Positions 15,966-27,501 are shown, numbered from the stretch's first letter. The stretch: 64,000 nucleotides of DNA from Methylovirgula sp. 4M-Z18 (GCF_037890675.1 NZ_CP149574.1:1-64000), one strand, 5' to 3'. The notes: generated by a model not told the origin, from the letters alone. Program-made: numbers and translations.

Positions 15966-17105
15966 ATGCGAATTGCTGTCCCAGCCGAAAATCCATCCCT
16001 TGAGACTCGGGTGGCCGCGACGCCCGATACGGTGAAACGGTTCACCGCGCTCGGTGCCAATGTCGTCGTGCAGAGCGGCGCCGGTCTTTCCTCCGGCATT
16101 CTGGATGCGGATTACGAGGCGGCCGGAGCCAGCATCGCGCCTGACCGCGCCGCAACGGTCGCGGATGCCGACATCGTCCTGAAAGTCCGCCGCCCGGACG
16201 GCGAGGAACTGGGCGGGCTGAAAGCGGGCGCGCTCTTCGTCGCGACGATGGATCCTTACGGCCATGAGGACGCGCTGAAGGCCATGGCCGACGCGGGCGT
16301 CTGCGCTTTCGCCATGGAATTGATGCCGCGCATCACCCGCGCGCAGGTCATGGACGTGCTCTCCAGCCAGGCCAATCTGGCCGGCTATCGCGCGGTGATC
16401 GACGGCGCGGGGGAGTACGGCCGCGCTCTGCCGATGATGATGACCCCAGCCGGCACCGTGCCCGCCGCCAAGATTTTCATCATGGGCGTCGGTGTCGCCG
16501 GCCTGCAGGCGATCGCCACGGCGCGCCGCCTGGGCGCCATCGTGACCGCGACCGACGTGCGGCCGGCCACCAAGGAACAGGTCGAATCGCTTGGCGCGAA
16601 ATTTGTCGCCGTCGAAGATGACGAGTTCAAGCAGGCCGAAACGGCCGGCGGCTACGCCAAGGAAATGTCGGCCGCCTACCGGGCGAAGCAGGCCGAACTG
16701 GTGGCGTCGCATATCGCCAAACAAGACATCGTCATCACCACGGCACTCATTCCGGGCCGCCCCGCGCCGAAGCTGATCACGGCCGCCATGGTCCAGTCGA
16801 TGAAGCCGGGCTCGGTCATCGTCGACCTAGCAGTCGAGCGCGGCGGCAATTGCGAATTGGCGAAAGCGGGCGAGACCGTCGTCTCCGACAATGGCGTGAA
16901 GATCGTCGGCCATCTCAACGTGCCGGGCCGTCTCGCGGCCACCGCCTCCAGCCTTTATGCCAAGAACCTCTACGCCTTCGTCGAGACCTTGATCGACAAG
17001 AAGGAGAAGACGCTGGCCGTGAACTGGGACGACGAATTGGTCAAGGCAACGCTGCTGACCAAGGACGGCGCCATCGTTCACCCGAATTTCCAACCCAAGG
17101 CTTAA
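15966..17105 (+). CDS. pntAA: NAD(P) transhydrogenase subunit alpha part 1
   Basis: A 379-residue soluble domain I of proton-translocating transhydrogenase, which binds NAD(H) and passes hydride to NADP on the PntB domain at the cost of the proton gradient. It starts with [10 protein letters not shown] and has the alanine-dehydrogenase-like fold: the nucleotide-binding glycine motif [20 protein letters not shown] at about 170, and the mobile-loop region later. I chose the ATG at 15966 because GGAG lies 7 nt upstream; the longer frame from 15936 adds unsupported residues. In this three-gene form the soluble domain and the first membrane segments are separate proteins, as in Rhodospirillum. Confidence 0.95.
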   Translation: MRIAVPAENPSLETRVAATPDTVKRFTALGANVVVQSGAGLSSGILDADYEAAGASIAPDRAATVADADIVLKVRRPDGEELGGLKAGALFVATMDPYGHEDALKAMADAGVCAFAMELMPRITRAQVMDVLSSQANLAGYRAVIDGAGEYGRALPMMMTPAGTVPAAKIFIMGVGVAGLQAIATARRLGAIVTATDVRPATKEQVESLGAKFVAVEDDEFKQAETAGGYAKEMSAAYRAKQAELVASHIAKQDIVITTALIPGRPAPKLITAAMVQSMKPGSVIVDLAVERGGNCELAKAGETVVSDNGVKIVGHLNVPGRLAATASSLYAKNLYAFVETLIDKKEKTLAVNWDDELVKATLLTKDGAIVHPNFQPKA

Positions 17106-17116
17106 GGGGGTTCTCC

Positions 17117-17548
17117 ATGGCCAATCCAACGCCCGACCAGATTGCCGATCAAGCCCAGAACCTGGCCAATGCCGCCAAGACCCTGTCCGATTCGGTCAAG
17201 ACGCAGGCCGATCAATTCGCCGCTGCCGCCCACGCGGCGACCGGGCTGTCGATCGACCCGTTCGTCTATACGATCGCGATTTTCGCCCTGGCCGTCTTCG
17301 TCGGCTATTACGTCGTGTGGTCGGTGACCCCGGCGCTGCACACGCCGTTGATGTCGGTCACCAACGCCATTTCCTCGGTCATCGTGGTCGGCGCGCTGTT
17401 GTCGGTCGGCGTCGATACGGCGAGCGGCGACGGCGCCGGTTGGGCGCGGATCTTCGGTTTCATCGCGTTGGCCTTGGCCTGCGTGAATATTTTCGGCGGC
17501 TTCCTCGTCACCGAACGCATGCTGGCGATGTATAAGAAGAAGGGCTGA
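17117..17548 (+). CDS. pntAB: NAD(P) transhydrogenase subunit alpha part 2
   Basis: A 143-residue membrane subunit. After a soluble Ala/Gln-rich N-terminus (about 1-50) there are three membrane helices: [20 protein letters not shown], a second around [19 protein letters not shown], and [19 protein letters not shown]. The conserved [13 protein letters not shown] segment belongs to the proton channel. The start is 11 nt after the pntAA stop with AAGGGGG upstream, and pntB follows 3 nt after its stop, so the three genes form one tight operon. Confidence 0.94.
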   Translation: MANPTPDQIADQAQNLANAAKTLSDSVKTQADQFAAAAHAATGLSIDPFVYTIAIFALAVFVGYYVVWSVTPALHTPLMSVTNAISSVIVVGALLSVGVDTASGDGAGWARIFGFIALALACVNIFGGFLVTERMLAMYKKKG

Positions 17549-17551
17549 TCC

Positions 17552-18958
17552 ATGAACGCCAATTTCGCAGCCGTCTTTTATCTCGTCGCGGGTATTTTGT
17601 TCATCATGGCGTTGCGCGGGCTCTCGAGCCCCGCCTCCTCGCGCCAGGGCAACCGGTTCGGCATGATCGGCATGGCGCTGGCCATCGTGGTCACGCTGGC
17701 CCTAAAGCCGCCGGCGGGCGCAACGTCTTGGATCCTGCTCGTCGTCGGCATTGCCGTCGGCGGCGGCTTCGGCGCCTTCGCCGCCCGCCGCGTGCAGATG
17801 ACGCAGATGCCGCAACTGGTCGCGTTCTTCCACGCCTTGGTCGGTCTTGCCGCCGTGCTCGTGGCGGGCGGCGCTCTGTTCGCGCCGCAGGCCTTCGGCA
17901 TCGGCGCGCCGGGTGCGATCCATCCCGAAAGCCTGATCGAAATGTCGCTTGGCGCAGGCATCGGCGCGATCACCTTCACCGGGTCGATCATCGCCTTCCT
18001 GAAGCTCGACGGCCGCATGTCGGGCAAGCCGATTCTGTTGCCGCAGCGCCACGCGATCAATCTTGGGCTCGCCATCCTGCTGATCTTCTGGATCATCGCG
18101 TTCTTTGCCAGCGAGGCCAAAATCGTCTTCCTCGCGATCGTGATCACGTCGCTGCTGCTCGGCTGGTTGCTGATCATCCCGATCGGCGGCGCCGACATGC
18201 CTGTCGTGGTGTCGATGCTGAACTCGTATTCGGGTTGGGCCGCCGCGGGTATCGGCTTCACGCTCGGCAATCTGGCGCTGATCATCACCGGCGCCCTCGT
18301 CGGTTCGTCGGGTGCGATCCTGTCCTACATCATGTGCAAAGGCATGAACCGCTCGTTCATTTCGGTCATTCTCGGCGGTTTTGGCGGCGAGGATGCGGGG
18401 CCAAGCGCGGGCGGCGCGGTCGAGCAACGGCCGGTCAAGCAGGGCTCGGCGGACGATGCGGCTTTCATCATGAAGAATGCGTCGAAAATCATCATCGTGC
18501 CGGGCTACGGCATGGCGGTGGCGCAGGCACAGCACGCCTTGCGCGAAATGGCCGACATGCTGAAGAAGGAAGGCGTCGAAGTCAAATACGCTATCCATCC
18601 GGTTGCGGGCCGCATGCCGGGCCACATGAACGTGCTGCTCGCCGAAGCCAACGTGCCTTATGACGAAGTCTTCGAGTTGGAGGACATCAATTCGGAATTC
18701 GCGCAGGCGGATGTCGCGTTCGTGATCGGCGCGAACGACGTGACCAACCCGTCGGCCAAGACCGATCCGAAATCGCCGATCTACGGCATGCCGGTTCTCG
18801 ATGTGGAGAAGGCTGGCACCGTGCTCTTCATCAAGCGCGGCATGGGGTCGGGGTATGCCGGCGTCGAGAACGAACTGTTCTTCCGCGACAACACGATGAT
18901 GCTCTTCGCCGACGCGAAGAAGATGGTGGAGAATATCGTCAAGGCGCTCGGCCACTGA
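17552..18958 (+). CDS. pntB: NAD(P) transhydrogenase subunit beta
   Basis: A 468-residue protein with eight or nine membrane helices (about 1-270) and a C-terminal NADP(H)-binding domain III (about 290-468). Channel residues in QMPQLVAFFHALVGLAA and the domain III signature IVPGYGMAVAQAQHALREMA followed by YAIHPVAGRMPGHMNVLLAE are intact, as are GANDVTNPSA and KRGMGSGYAGVEN near the end. It completes the transhydrogenase, which supplies NADPH for biosynthesis and glutathione reduction. Transcription probably ends at the hairpin at 19001-19040. Confidence 0.95.
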   Translation: MNANFAAVFYLVAGILFIMALRGLSSPASSRQGNRFGMIGMALAIVVTLALKPPAGATSWILLVVGIAVGGGFGAFAARRVQMTQMPQLVAFFHALVGLAAVLVAGGALFAPQAFGIGAPGAIHPESLIEMSLGAGIGAITFTGSIIAFLKLDGRMSGKPILLPQRHAINLGLAILLIFWIIAFFASEAKIVFLAIVITSLLLGWLLIIPIGGADMPVVVSMLNSYSGWAAAGIGFTLGNLALIITGALVGSSGAILSYIMCKGMNRSFISVILGGFGGEDAGPSAGGAVEQRPVKQGSADDAAFIMKNASKIIIVPGYGMAVAQAQHALREMADMLKKEGVEVKYAIHPVAGRMPGHMNVLLAEANVPYDEVFELEDINSEFAQADVAFVIGANDVTNPSAKTDPKSPIYGMPVLDVEKAGTVLFIKRGMGSGYAGVENELFFRDNTMMLFADAKKMVENIVKALGH

Positions 18959-18965
18959 GGCGAAA

Positions 18966-19070
18966 GGACCGCGGGCTTCCTGCCCGCTCCGATTGATTGC
19001 AAACCCCTCGATTTTGGCGGCAGCCGGAATCGAGGGGTTTTGATTTCGGCGGGCTGGAAGCCCGCAGTTC
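18966..19070. repeat. Inverted pair of GCGGGC/GCCCGC hairpin repeats
   Basis: The unit GACCGCGGGCTTCCTGCCCGC at 18967-18987 recurs in reverse complement at 19049-19070 with small changes. The pair brackets the terminator hairpin at 19001-19040. It is the GC-rich sister of the repeat seen at 1400-1421 and 1641-1661. Confidence 0.7.
19001..19040. terminator. Bidirectional intrinsic terminator after pntB
   Basis: Arms AAACCCCTCGATT (19001-19013) and AATCGAGGGGTTT (19028-19040) form a perfect 13-bp stem with a 14-nt loop. T-rich flanks lie on both strands. The convergent pntB and outer-membrane-protein genes can both use it. Confidence 0.85.
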
Positions 19071-19086
19071 TCTCTGGCCGTGCCGT

Positions 19087-19938
19087 TTATTTTCTGTCGC
19101 CGCCGAGCATCCAGCGCACGCCGAGGCGGATGTCCTGTTCGCCGACGTGGGCGGACGAGACTCGGAACAGGCCATTGGAGCTGCGCCCTTTCGGCGCGCT
19201 GCCGATGTCGAGATAGCGATAGCTGAGATCGAGCTTCACGTTCGGCGCGAGGTCGCAACTGACGCCGGTCATCAAAGCCCAGGCGAAATTCGTTTTCGTC
19301 CCGCCCAGCGTGTTGAAGCTGACGGGTGCCGCGACGCCATTCGCGCCGGTCAGCGTGCCCCGATCCGATCCATGCGACAGGCGGACATTGGCGAGGCCGA
19401 GGCCGGCGCCGATATAGGGTGTGAGGCCATGCCAGGTGAGCACGTCGAAATAGGCATTGGCGAGGCCGACCGTGCTCGACAGTTTGGCGTCATGCGCGCC
19501 CGTCAGCAGCGTGGCGGCCGGCTGGCCGAAGGCCCGTCCTGTCGGATCGGACAGCATATACTTGGTCGAGAGCTTGGCGTCGCCGTGCATTTCGGCGGTC
19601 ACGTCGAAGCGCAGCCAATCATTGTATTGATAGCCGAGCCCGAGGCCGGCGAGAAAGCTCTGGCCGTGCGAGCGGTTGCGGTCGGTGAAGGTGGCGCCCG
19701 CCCCGGCGTTGTTCAGCGGGTTGCGCGCCAGTTTGAAGCGGGCGTTGCTAGAGGCGTCGAGGCCGAGGTCGCCGCGCAAATACCAGCCGGAACTGGGCGC
19801 AAGCGCGCTGTCGGTGTCGCCGTCATCCAATTTCGGCGCGGGCGGTAGAATATCCGCTGCCCATGCGGCGCCGAGCGACGCACCGACGAGAAGGCCTGCG
19901 GCAACCAGCGCCCCTATGCGAATCATACCAATCCCCAT
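19087..19938 (-). CDS. Outer-membrane beta-barrel protein (Omp25/Omp31-like)
   Basis: A 283-residue exported barrel. The signal peptide (about 1-28) ends GAAWA-ADILPP. The mature part has alternating strands such as GWYLRGDLGLDAS, FLAGLGLGYQYNDWLRFDV, LTPYIGAGLGLANVRLS, and NVKLDLSYRYLDIGSA. The last strands are QDIRLGVRWML, typical of Rhizobiales Omp25-type porin-like proteins that maintain envelope stability. An alternative ATG at 19926 (MIRIG) is possible and would shorten the N-terminus by four residues. It converges on pntB across the terminator. No neighbour suggests a more specific role. Confidence 0.85.
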   Translation of the reverse strand: MGIGMIRIGALVAAGLLVGASLGAAWAADILPPAPKLDDGDTDSALAPSSGWYLRGDLGLDASSNARFKLARNPLNNAGAGATFTDRNRSHGQSFLAGLGLGYQYNDWLRFDVTAEMHGDAKLSTKYMLSDPTGRAFGQPAATLLTGAHDAKLSSTVGLANAYFDVLTWHGLTPYIGAGLGLANVRLSHGSDRGTLTGANGVAAPVSFNTLGGTKTNFAWALMTGVSCDLAPNVKLDLSYRYLDIGSAPKGRSSNGLFRVSSAHVGEQDIRLGVRWMLGGDRK

Positions 19939-20039
19939 GCGATTCGCGGCGCCGCGCGCCGCGCATGCGGCAATCTGGCAGGAAGGTCTTAACCGGAGAT
20001 TAACTATAAACGCGTGACACTATCAATCAAATCAGGCCG

Positions 20040-20489
20040 TTACATTCTGGCGCCATTGATCAGGTCCAGTTCCTCGCGCGAGACGAGCCCAAACTCGCGC
20101 AGCGGGTCCGCGAAGCTCGCCGGCCCCGAATCGCGTAGGTCTTGAAACGTCTTGTTGGGTGCCAAAAAGGTTTCGCCAATAAATTCGAGGACTTTCTCGG
20201 CATTGGCGATGGTCTTGGCTGATGAGATCAGTCGCATCCGGTTGGTTAATGTATAGAGCGCGATCATATCGCTGATTTGCACATCGTTGCGCTCAATCGC
20301 GGCGGCGTAAAGTTTCGATGCCTCCTCGATGAACTGGCCATAGATTTCCATGCGGGTGCGCGTTTCCCGCTCCCTGCGTTTTTCTTTCGCTTGCGCGCGC
20401 TGGATGAGCCAGGAGGTGAGAAACGACGTCAGGCCGCCGATAACGGATCCGGCCAGGGCCGCCAGGGCTGAAACGGTAGCTGCATTCAT
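20040..20489 (-). CDS. Small membrane-anchored protein of unknown function
   Basis: I do not recognise a named family. The 149-residue protein has one N-terminal membrane helix (about 5-28, with AALAGSVIGGLTSFLTSWL), then a strongly charged segment QRAQAKEKRRERETRTRME that is likely a coiled-coil stem, and a helical cytoplasmic domain to the end. It starts 1 nt beyond the glmM stop and has only a weak ribosome site, so translation is probably coupled to glmM. The topology (one anchor, long helical tail) suggests a scaffold or a regulator of an envelope process, but nothing in the sequence fixes that. Confidence 0.7.
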   Translation of the reverse strand: MNAATVSALAALAGSVIGGLTSFLTSWLIQRAQAKEKRRERETRTRMEIYGQFIEEASKLYAAAIERNDVQISDMIALYTLTNRMRLISSAKTIANAEKVLEFIGETFLAPNKTFQDLRDSGPASFADPLREFGLVSREELDLINGARM

Positions 20490-20490
20490 C

Positions 20491-21840
20491 TTATTCGGCA
20501 GCGATCGACGGTTTGGCGATGGCCTCGCAAATGTCGTCGACCACCGATTCGACGAGGTCGTGGTCGTCGCCTTCGCCCATCACGCGGATGAGCGGTTCGG
20601 TGCCGGAGGGCCGGATGACGAGGCGGCCGTTCTTGCCGAGCTTGGCGCGCGCCGCATCGATCGCCTTGACGACATGATCGTCCTTCAAGGCCTGCGTGCT
20701 GGTGCGCACATTCTTGAGAATTTGCGGCAGCGGCTCGAATCTCTGGCACACTTCGCTCACTGGCCGGCCGACGCGTTTGAGCACCGAGAGAAGCTGCAGC
20801 GCCGCCACCAGCCCGTCGCCGGTGGTCGAATAGTCCGACATGATGATGTGGCCGGATTGCTCGCCGCCGAGGTTGTAGCCGTGCTCGCGCATGTGTTCGA
20901 GCACGTAGCGGTCGCCGACCGCGGTGCGCGCCAGACTGAGGCCCAAGCCTTCGAGATAGCGCTCCAAACCGAGGTTGGACATGACAGTCGCGACGATGCC
21001 GGGTTTTGCCAGAAGACCATCGTCCTTCCAGCTCTGGGCGATCACCGCCATCAATTGGTCGCCATCGACCAAATGGCCCTTTTCGTCGACGATCAGCACG
21101 CGGTCGGCGTCACCGTCGAGGGCGATGCCGATGTCGGCACGCATCTCGCGCACCTTATGCGCGAGGGCCGCCGGCGCGGTCGAGCCGACGTCACGGTTGA
21201 TGTTGAGGCCGTCCGGATCGACGCCGAGCGAGAAGACTTCTGCCCCGAGTTCCCACAGGGCCTCGGGTGCGACCTTGTAGGCGGCGCCATTGGCGCAGTC
21301 GACCACGATGCGCAGGCCTTCGAGCGAAAGCTGGCGCGGCAGGGTGCGTTTGGCAAATTCGATATAACGGGCCTTGGCGTCATCGACGCGGCGAGCGCGG
21401 CCGATGTCGGCGGATTTGGCGAGGCGCAATTTGACCTCTCCGTCGAGGATCGCCTCGATCCGGGCCTGCACCTCGTCGGATAGCTTGTAGCCGTCCGCGG
21501 TGAAGAGCTTGATGCCATTGTCCTCATAGGCATTGTGCGATGCCGAGATCATCACGCCGACGTCGGCGCGCATCGAGCGGGTGAGCATGGCCACCGCCGG
21601 CGTCGGCACCGGGCCGAGCAGCAGCACGTCCATGCCGACCGAGGTGAAGCCGGCGACCAGGGCATATTCGATCATATAGCCCGAGAGCCGTGTGTCCTTG
21701 CCGATCACCACCCGATGGCGATGTTCGCCGTGTTCGAACACCATGCCGGTGGCCTGGCCGACTTTCATGGCGAGTTCGGGGGTGATCGTTCCGTTGGCGC
21801 GGCCACGAATGCCGTCGGTGCCAAAATATTTACGCGACAT
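20491..21840 (-). CDS. glmM: Phosphoglucosamine mutase
   Basis: A 449-residue alpha-D-phosphohexomutase that converts glucosamine-6-phosphate to glucosamine-1-phosphate for UDP-N-acetylglucosamine, and hence peptidoglycan and lipopolysaccharide. It begins [12 protein letters not shown]. The phosphoserine loop [15 protein letters not shown] (about 97-111), the metal loop [10 protein letters not shown] (about 240-249) and the phosphate-binding [12 protein letters not shown] near the C-terminus are all intact. Upstream is a 560-nt gap followed by ftsH some 1 kb away; glmM downstream of ftsH is the usual Rhizobiales order, here interrupted by a small gene on the opposite strand. Confidence 0.96.
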   Translation of the reverse strand: MSRKYFGTDGIRGRANGTITPELAMKVGQATGMVFEHGEHRHRVVIGKDTRLSGYMIEYALVAGFTSVGMDVLLLGPVPTPAVAMLTRSMRADVGVMISASHNAYEDNGIKLFTADGYKLSDEVQARIEAILDGEVKLRLAKSADIGRARRVDDAKARYIEFAKRTLPRQLSLEGLRIVVDCANGAAYKVAPEALWELGAEVFSLGVDPDGLNINRDVGSTAPAALAHKVREMRADIGIALDGDADRVLIVDEKGHLVDGDQLMAVIAQSWKDDGLLAKPGIVATVMSNLGLERYLEGLGLSLARTAVGDRYVLEHMREHGYNLGGEQSGHIIMSDYSTTGDGLVAALQLLSVLKRVGRPVSEVCQRFEPLPQILKNVRTSTQALKDDHVVKAIDAARAKLGKNGRLVIRPSGTEPLIRVMGEGDDHDLVESVVDDICEAIAKPSIAAE

Positions 21841-22400
21841 GAACCGAAATATCCTTGAACTTCATCAGTGTCATCTAAGACTTCGACTCCCCGGCGGCAC
21901 GACGCGGCCGGTCGGATTTGAACGGCGAGGTGAGGGGTCGGTAAGTTACCCCGAACCACCCCTTGCAGCCGCACGGCGTCCCGTCCCGCCGTGCCGGCAA
22001 ACCACCAGACCTCTCACCTCTGCTCACCTCTTAAGGAAGTGAGCTGCAGCACGCGTTTCGTATCCGGTCAATCCGCTTCAGCTTTCAAAGGTCCCCAAGC
22101 CAGCGTGGCCGATTCGAAACCTTGCAGCGATGCTTCTTATACTGCGAGTTTAGCACAAAGACTGTTCACATTCTGTTACGGTTTGCGTGGAGCGGGAAAA
22201 AGCCAAAATACATTCGCCGGAAGATCGAGAATTCACCGTCTGCTCGACCCAGATTCTCGACAATTCTTCATCACGCCCCCTGACGGGACTTTGTTTTGCA
22301 AAAATGCAATTGTGTGAAGATGATCACGCATAGCCTTGCGTCAGCGCCTTAAAAGGACAGCGATTCGTGAGCGACGAATGCGCAGGGGCAAGGGAGAGAG
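21841..22400. other. 560-nt intergenic region upstream of glmM, content unclear
   Basis: This is the longest gap in the window. I find no convincing gene: a 108-codon frame at 21991-22317 has low-complexity composition, no ribosome site and no family match. On the minus strand the segment about 21900-22030 is GC-rich with possible short hairpins (GGGGTCGGTAAGTTACCCC at 21935-21953). It matches no structured RNA I can recall, including SRP RNA, RNase P RNA, 6S RNA and tmRNA. The AT-richer part from 22140 probably contains promoters for the small gene at 22401. Confidence 0.4.
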
Positions 22401-22799
22401 ATGGTAACGGCTCGGCATCCGCAATTACCCGATCCGCTTCGGGGCAATGCGCTTATACTCGCCGGAGGCTTCGTGCTCTGGATGGTCTTGCTCGGCGCGG
22501 CTTGGATCAACGGTGGTTTTCGGGATGACGCACCGCCGATGAAAGGGGATAAGGTTGCCATCGTCAAGGGCGACAACCTTGCATGCGTCGCCGCGATCGA
22601 AGCCGCGAAACGGCGTGAGGTCGAGCATTACGTCGAACGGACGCTGGCCATTCTCGAAGGTCCGCACGCCAAAAATCCCTACAGATGCCTTGCCAAACTC
22701 CAAGCGGCGCACCTCGACACCATGCGCCAGCTGAACGAAGAAGATTGCAATGCCGTAGAGGCGGACACGCGAATTATAGGTTTCACGTTTCACGGCTAG
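22401..22799 (+). CDS. Small membrane-anchored protein of unknown function
   Basis: A 132-residue protein that I cannot assign to a family. One membrane helix lies at about 17-38 (ALILAGGFVLWMVLLGAAWI), followed by a short periplasmic domain with two Cys residues near 62 and 95 and a third near 117 that might pair. A GGGAGAGAG purine run directly before the ATG supports the start. It converges on ftsH and shares the bidirectional terminator at 22825-22853. Codon use looks normal for this genome, so I think it is a real gene. Confidence 0.65.
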   Translation: MVTARHPQLPDPLRGNALILAGGFVLWMVLLGAAWINGGFRDDAPPMKGDKVAIVKGDNLACVAAIEAAKRREVEHYVERTLAILEGPHAKNPYRCLAKLQAAHLDTMRQLNEEDCNAVEADTRIIGFTFHG

Positions 22800-22824
22800 A
22801 CCGATGGCGATTTCGACTCGCCGC

Positions 22825-22853
22825 AAAAAAGGCCCGGATAACCGGGCCTTTTG
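22825..22853. terminator. Bidirectional terminator between ftsH and the small gene
   Basis: Stem GGCCCGG (22831-22837) and CCGGGCC (22842-22848) with a 4-nt loop, preceded by six A and followed by TTTTGT. It ends transcription from both the plus-strand small gene and minus-strand ftsH. Confidence 0.9.
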
Positions 22854-22859
22854 TCGTTC

Positions 22860-24797
<1,938 letters not shown>

Positions 24798-25121
24798 TAC
24801 TAAAAACACCCATACTCGGGGTTGAACGATGGCGCACCGCGTCAAGCGCAGTCATTTGCCTCAAAAGCTAATTTAGGCTCTCGCTATCCCTTTGCCAAGG
24901 GAAGCGGACCTGTTGCTTGCACGTGAAACCGTCGAGATCAAGCTTTATCGGCCGTGCCCGTTCTGAATTTGTACGCCCCTGATCGCGTGGACGGCTGTGG
25001 TTTTCGGAAAATTCCCTAGTTTTTACAAGGCGAAAGGCCTCGTCAAAGCGGGCGCCTCGTGCCGTCGGACGTGTGCTGCGCGCATAAGAGATTTTGCAGC
25101 GATTCGGCGGCGACCGATGAT
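24798..25121. other. tilS-ftsH intergenic region
   Basis: A 324-nt gap that probably holds the ftsH promoter. I see no gene, repeat or clear hairpin in it. The AT-richer stretch near 24870-24890 and 25000-25025 could hold promoter elements, but no -35/-10 pair is convincing. Confidence 0.4.
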
Positions 25122-26159
25122 TTATCCCGGCATCCCACGCCGGCGCGGCCCTTCGCGGACCATCGTCAATCGCCCGTCTTGCGTCAATGTGAAAAGCGCG
25201 CCGCCCAAGGTGCGGCGGAACGGCTCTTGCCCGTCGAAGGCGCTGCTCAATTGCGCGGCGAAATCCTCGATGCGCTCCAGGCGCGGCGCGCGCCATTCCG
25301 GATCGTCGCCGAAGAATTCCCGTAAGGCGAAAGTGACGAGACGGGTCAGCACTTCGAAGGGTTGGCGCGCGAGTTCCGCTGCATCGTAAACGCGGCGCTC
25401 CGTGAGCACTTCGATGACGGCCGCCGCGTGCGCGTGGCGGGCGAGGGCGGCGAGGGTTTCGTCCCAGCGCGCGAGCCTTTGGCTCAATGTCGCGAGCCGA
25501 GCGGCGGTAAGTCCTTCCGCCGCCAGTTGCGGCATCAGAGTGCGCCAGCGGCTGCGGGCAAACCGTGGGTCCGCATTGGAGGGATCCTGCACATAGGTCC
25601 AGCCGCTGGCCGCGCAGGTGGCGACGAGCCGGGCTTTGGCGATGGCGAGGAACGGCCGCACGTGGGTGAGCGACCGGCGCTGCGTCGTCGCCTGCATGCC
25701 GATGAGACCGGCCGGGCCTGACCCACGCGCCATGCGCATCAGGATCGTTTCGGCCTGGTCGTCCAGCGTGTGCGCGGTGACGAGATGGGTCGCATCCTGC
25801 CGCAGCGCGAACCGGTCAAGCAAATCGTAGCGCGCCGCCCGCGCCGCATCCTGCAGGCCGGTCGTGGGCTTTTCGCCTTCCCAGGTGAGAATTGTATGCG
25901 GCAGGCCGAGCTGCGCGGCGGCATGGCCGACCTCTTCGGCCTCGGCCCGCGCCTCGGGCCGCAACGCGTGGTCGACGGTCGCGACGATGAGCGGCGGCAC
26001 GGCTTGCTGCGCCTGCCACAGCGCAGCCAGATGCATCAAGGCAATGGAATCCGGACCGCCCGATACGGCGAGAACGATTTTCTTGGCCTCCACCAGCGGT
26101 GCGAACAAGTCGGCGCATTCCGCGAGGCCGAGCGGGGCCTCGGATTCAGGCTTTAGCAC
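25122..26159 (-). CDS. tilS: tRNA(Ile)-lysidine synthase
   Basis: A 345-residue PP-loop ATPase that modifies the anticodon C34 of the AUA-reading tRNA-Ile to lysidine. The ATP-binding PP-loop is SGGPDS (about 34-39), and the family segments VDHALRPEA, RAARYDLL and LVTAHTLDDQAET follow. The C-terminal substrate domain of longer homologues is reduced, as in many alphaproteobacteria. The start is a GTG at 26159, overlapping the cpoB stop by 7 nt, so the two genes are translationally coupled. The gene should be essential. Confidence 0.92.
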   Translation of the reverse strand: MLKPESEAPLGLAECADLFAPLVEAKKIVLAVSGGPDSIALMHLAALWQAQQAVPPLIVATVDHALRPEARAEAEEVGHAAAQLGLPHTILTWEGEKPTTGLQDAARAARYDLLDRFALRQDATHLVTAHTLDDQAETILMRMARGSGPAGLIGMQATTQRRSLTHVRPFLAIAKARLVATCAASGWTYVQDPSNADPRFARSRWRTLMPQLAAEGLTAARLATLSQRLARWDETLAALARHAHAAAVIEVLTERRVYDAAELARQPFEVLTRLVTFALREFFGDDPEWRAPRLERIEDFAAQLSSAFDGQEPFRRTLGGALFTLTQDGRLTMVREGPRRRGMPG

Positions 26160-27271
26160 CCGACGCGCTTATATTCGCGGTCGGCGCCGGACCGGATCGA
26201 TGGCGCCGCGTTCGGATAGCGGCGGCCTACTTCCTGGAAGGTCGCGCAGGCCTGTTCCTTCGCGCCGAGCGCATCGAGCGACGTGCCCAGATGCAAGAGG
26301 CTTTCCGGCGCCCGCGGCGCATTGGGATAGTCGGTCGTGAATTTCAAAAATTGTTCCGCCGCCTCGCGATGCCGTCCCTCACGGAAATAGGCTTGCGCCA
26401 GATAATACGTGGCGTCCGGTACCATCCGGTCCTTCGGATTCTTGGCGATGAAATCCTTGAAGGCGTTTTCCGCTTCGGCGAGCTGGCCGAGCTTGTATTG
26501 GCTGACGGCCATATCATAGTCGCTGCGGCCGCCTCCGGGAGAGATGGGTTGCCCGACCGTGCCGGAGGCCGGTTGCACGCCGGGCGCCGACAGGTCCATC
26601 GGACCGCTTGCGACCACCGGTCCGCCCGGCGTGTTGCTGCGCAGCGGAGCGGAGGGCTGGGTGGTGCCAAGCTGCCGGGGCGCGCCCGGGGCGTTGGGCA
26701 GCGCATTCGGATCGAAGGCGTCGCCGCGATGCACGCCGGTGACGACGCCGGGCTGCGGCTGCGGATTGTCGTCGGCGACGACGGGTCCCTGACCCTGCGG
26801 CGGCGTCACCGCGCCGGTCTGCACGCCGGGCTCCGGATCTGACAATTCGGTTCTTTTGCCCGGTACGCGGGCCGCACCGCTGCCTTTGCCGTTTTGCAGA
26901 TCCTGGAAGCGGAAATCGATGTCCTGCTGCATCTTGCGCATCTGGTCGTCGAGCCGGCGCTGCTGGAATTGCAATTGCTCGATCTGCCCGGTCAGATCGC
27001 GCATTTCGTTTTCGAGATGGCCGAGGCGCACGGTCATGTTGCTGCCGTCGTCATCCTGGGTCTGCTGATATTGGTCGCCGCCGCCCGGCACGTCGGCCGG
27101 CGGCCGGCCGAACAATTGCGCCATCTGCACGCGCGCCTGGCCCATCTGCGTTTCGAGCGCGTTCATCCGGGCATTGGCGTCCTGCGCCAGGGCGGCGCCG
27201 GGCAGGGCGAGCAGCAGCGCGGCGAAAGCAGGAGCCGAAATCCGGCGCATAGTCCGATGAAATCTCAACAT
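26153..27271 (-). CDS. cpoB: Tol-Pal system coordinator CpoB/YbgF
   Basis: A 372-residue periplasmic protein. The signal peptide ends LPGAALA near residue 31. A coiled-coil segment follows (about 35-110, with LEMEMRDLTGQIEQLQF-like heptads), then a long Gly/Pro/Gln-rich linker, and three C-terminal TPR-like repeats beginning DYDMAVSQYKLGQLAEAENAF. In E. coli this protein ties Tol-Pal constriction to septal peptidoglycan synthesis. I start at the ATG at 27271 (MLRFHRTM); the longer upstream frame is not credible, and the ATG at 27250 is another option. In Rhizobiales cpoB usually follows tolQRAB-pal; here the next genes upstream are an MFS transporter and eutBC. Confidence 0.85.
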   Translation of the reverse strand: MLRFHRTMRRISAPAFAALLLALPGAALAQDANARMNALETQMGQARVQMAQLFGRPPADVPGGGDQYQQTQDDDGSNMTVRLGHLENEMRDLTGQIEQLQFQQRRLDDQMRKMQQDIDFRFQDLQNGKGSGAARVPGKRTELSDPEPGVQTGAVTPPQGQGPVVADDNPQPQPGVVTGVHRGDAFDPNALPNAPGAPRQLGTTQPSAPLRSNTPGGPVVASGPMDLSAPGVQPASGTVGQPISPGGGRSDYDMAVSQYKLGQLAEAENAFKDFIAKNPKDRMVPDATYYLAQAYFREGRHREAAEQFLKFTTDYPNAPRAPESLLHLGTSLDALGAKEQACATFQEVGRRYPNAAPSIRSGADREYKRVGC

Positions 27272-27501
27272 TGTGTCGTCAGTCCCAGAAGGAAATATTG
27301 GCGTGCTTATCATAAAGTCGGCAGTTCGGCCAAAATTTGGTTCCGGTATGGCTGATTGGCGGCAAGCTGCGGCAGTTCGGTGCAAATCGTCGCAGGCCCT
27401 TAGCGGATGGCAGCGATGCGTTGCCTCGGCTGGCGAGCCAGTGCGAACGCGTCCATAAAGCTTCAAACTCCTCCATCTTCAACATTTTAAACGTCCCAAC
27501 C

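Noticed and set aside
17702-19258. A 518-codon open frame antisense to pntB
   Set aside because: Arg- and Asp-rich shadow of pntB, running through the terminator at 19001-19040. No recognisable domain.
21901-21930. A stretch reading GGTCGGATTTGAAC that resembles the T-arm of a tRNA
   Set aside because: No acceptor stem or anticodon arm can be drawn around it, so it is not a tRNA.
21991-22317. A 108-codon frame in the gap upstream of glmM
   Set aside because: No ribosome site, no domain, and amino-acid use unlike the neighbouring genes. It cannot be excluded but is not supported.
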